This document shows, in pieces, positions 63,477 through 64,000 of a DNA stretch of 64,000 bases. Position numbers and translations under genes: made by a program. Within the stretch, counting starts at the first letter, position 1. The number at the start of each line of letters is the position of its first letter. Source of the DNA: Bimastos eiseni (taxonomy: Eukaryota; Annelida; Clitellata; Crassiclitellata; Lumbricidae); assembly GCA_959347315.1 (NCBI GenBank), contig OY365819.1, forward strand, positions 22,958,589 to 23,022,588. The letters run 5' to 3'. The notes under the pieces were generated by a model. The model was not told the origin of the DNA, searched no databases, and saw only the letters and a program-made list of their open reading frames with translations.

Positions 63477-63592
63477 CTTGACATGACATGACATATAAGG
63501 ATTATGATGCCAGTGGCTCAATAAACGTTCATTTACTTTACAGATACATAATTTCTATGCATTATGTTCATAATAATTATGTGCTGCACTAG

Positions 63593-63862
63593 AATTGCCC
63601 ACCTGTTCTGGCGTTGTCCTTCTGTCTGAGGGTCAATCTACAGTCCTCAAATGTGAGATGACTTATTCTGGCCAGCAGCCATTGCTGCAATGGTTTCGTG
63701 GAGGTCAGTTGATTCATAGCGACGATCAATACGACATCCGTCTTGCTAAGAAAGTTGTGTTGGTTGAAGCAGCGACGCAGTCGGACGATGGGACAGAGTA
63801 TGCCTGTCGTATGTCGCTTGGAGACATGGCCACAGACTGCACTGTCATTCTCAATGTCACAT
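63593..63862 (+). CDS. immunoglobulin-domain exon 2
   Basis: The acceptor TGCTGCACTAG precedes 63593 (a weak pyrimidine tract) and the donor GTAAGC is at 63863. It is phase 1 to phase 1. It encodes 'TVLKCEMTYSGQQPLLQWFR' with the B-strand Cys and C-strand Trp, and 'SDDGTEYACRMS' with the F-strand Tyr-X-Cys, ending 'TVILNVT'. This is an Ig domain of about 89 residues. Its phase lets it follow 59978-60322 directly. The gene continues beyond the window. The TIR transposon ends 117 bases upstream. Confidence 0.85.
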
Positions 63863-64000
63863 GTAAGCAGTTCACAGATTCTTATTCAGTTCCTATTGAA
63901 TGTAATTGGATGTGATTCCAACATTTTATATTTATTTTTATATTTATTATATTTATTTTTATATTTATTATTTTGTTTGCATGTAAATCAAATTAATGCC

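Overview
This is a eukaryotic, metazoan nuclear window: interrupted coding sequences with splice signals, AT-rich sequence, very many transposable-element (TE) remnants and one 200-N assembly gap (12635-12834). The element types (CR1/L2-, Jockey- and RTE-like LINEs, hAT, mariner, TTAA-type elements, a Helitron, tRNA-derived SINEs) and the host genes fit an invertebrate animal, but the species cannot be named from sequence alone. Most long open frames are TE remnants or satellite translations.

Three host genes can be supported by conserved peptides plus splice sites whose phases agree. (1) The 3' part of the spliceosomal gene BUD31 on + (exons 1956-2078, 3030-3196, 5092-5142); its first exon lies outside the window. 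(2) A large minus-strand gene, about 27 kb (36470 to 9279), encoding two Myb/SANT-like DNA-binding modules. Each module is spread over three exons (acidic linker, SANT helix exon, 'YKL...YFDAI' exon), and a coiled C-terminal exon follows. All eight exons join in frame to 1500 nt. (3) Two phase-1 immunoglobulin-domain exons on + (59978-60322 and 63593-63862) of an Ig-superfamily gene that runs off the right edge. A 52-codon ORF at 47176-47334 may be a further unrecognised exon.

Layout: 1-1800 is a LINE fragment broken by a hAT MITE (a short non-autonomous DNA transposon), then another MITE. 1956-5142 is BUD31, with a hAT element in its last intron. 5493-9000 holds MITEs, a LINE scrap and a mariner relic. 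9279-10746 is the 3' end of the SANT gene. 11000-12634 is a decayed minus-strand LINE and an inverted repeat ending at the gap. 13358-14868 is a hAT MITE and an 18-bp satellite with 162-bp higher-order structure. 14976-15200 is a SANT-gene exon. 15900-24600 is a near full-length CR1-like LINE interrupted by a 3.7-kb TTAA-flanked insertion that carries the 5' half of a Jockey-like LINE. 24600-29860 holds LINE scraps, a Helitron with a hAT element inside it, and more hAT MITEs. 29979-36470 holds the 5' exons of the SANT gene mixed with LINE and SINE pieces. 37270-40560 holds two minus-strand LINE fragments and a CpG-bearing stretch. 40560-50000 is microsatellites, minisatellites, a LINE scrap and a SINE. 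50700-54400 is LINE fragments and a hAT MITE. 58770-64000 is two satellites and the Ig exons, with an 1836-bp 8-bp-TSD transposon inserted inside the 30-bp satellite.

The most notable observations are the duplicated phase-symmetric SANT exon module, three GC-AG introns (all with GCAAGT donors) among about eleven donors seen, one in each host gene, several DNA transposons that can be bounded to the base by target-site duplications, and the nested TTAA insertion whose removal restores a LINE reading frame.
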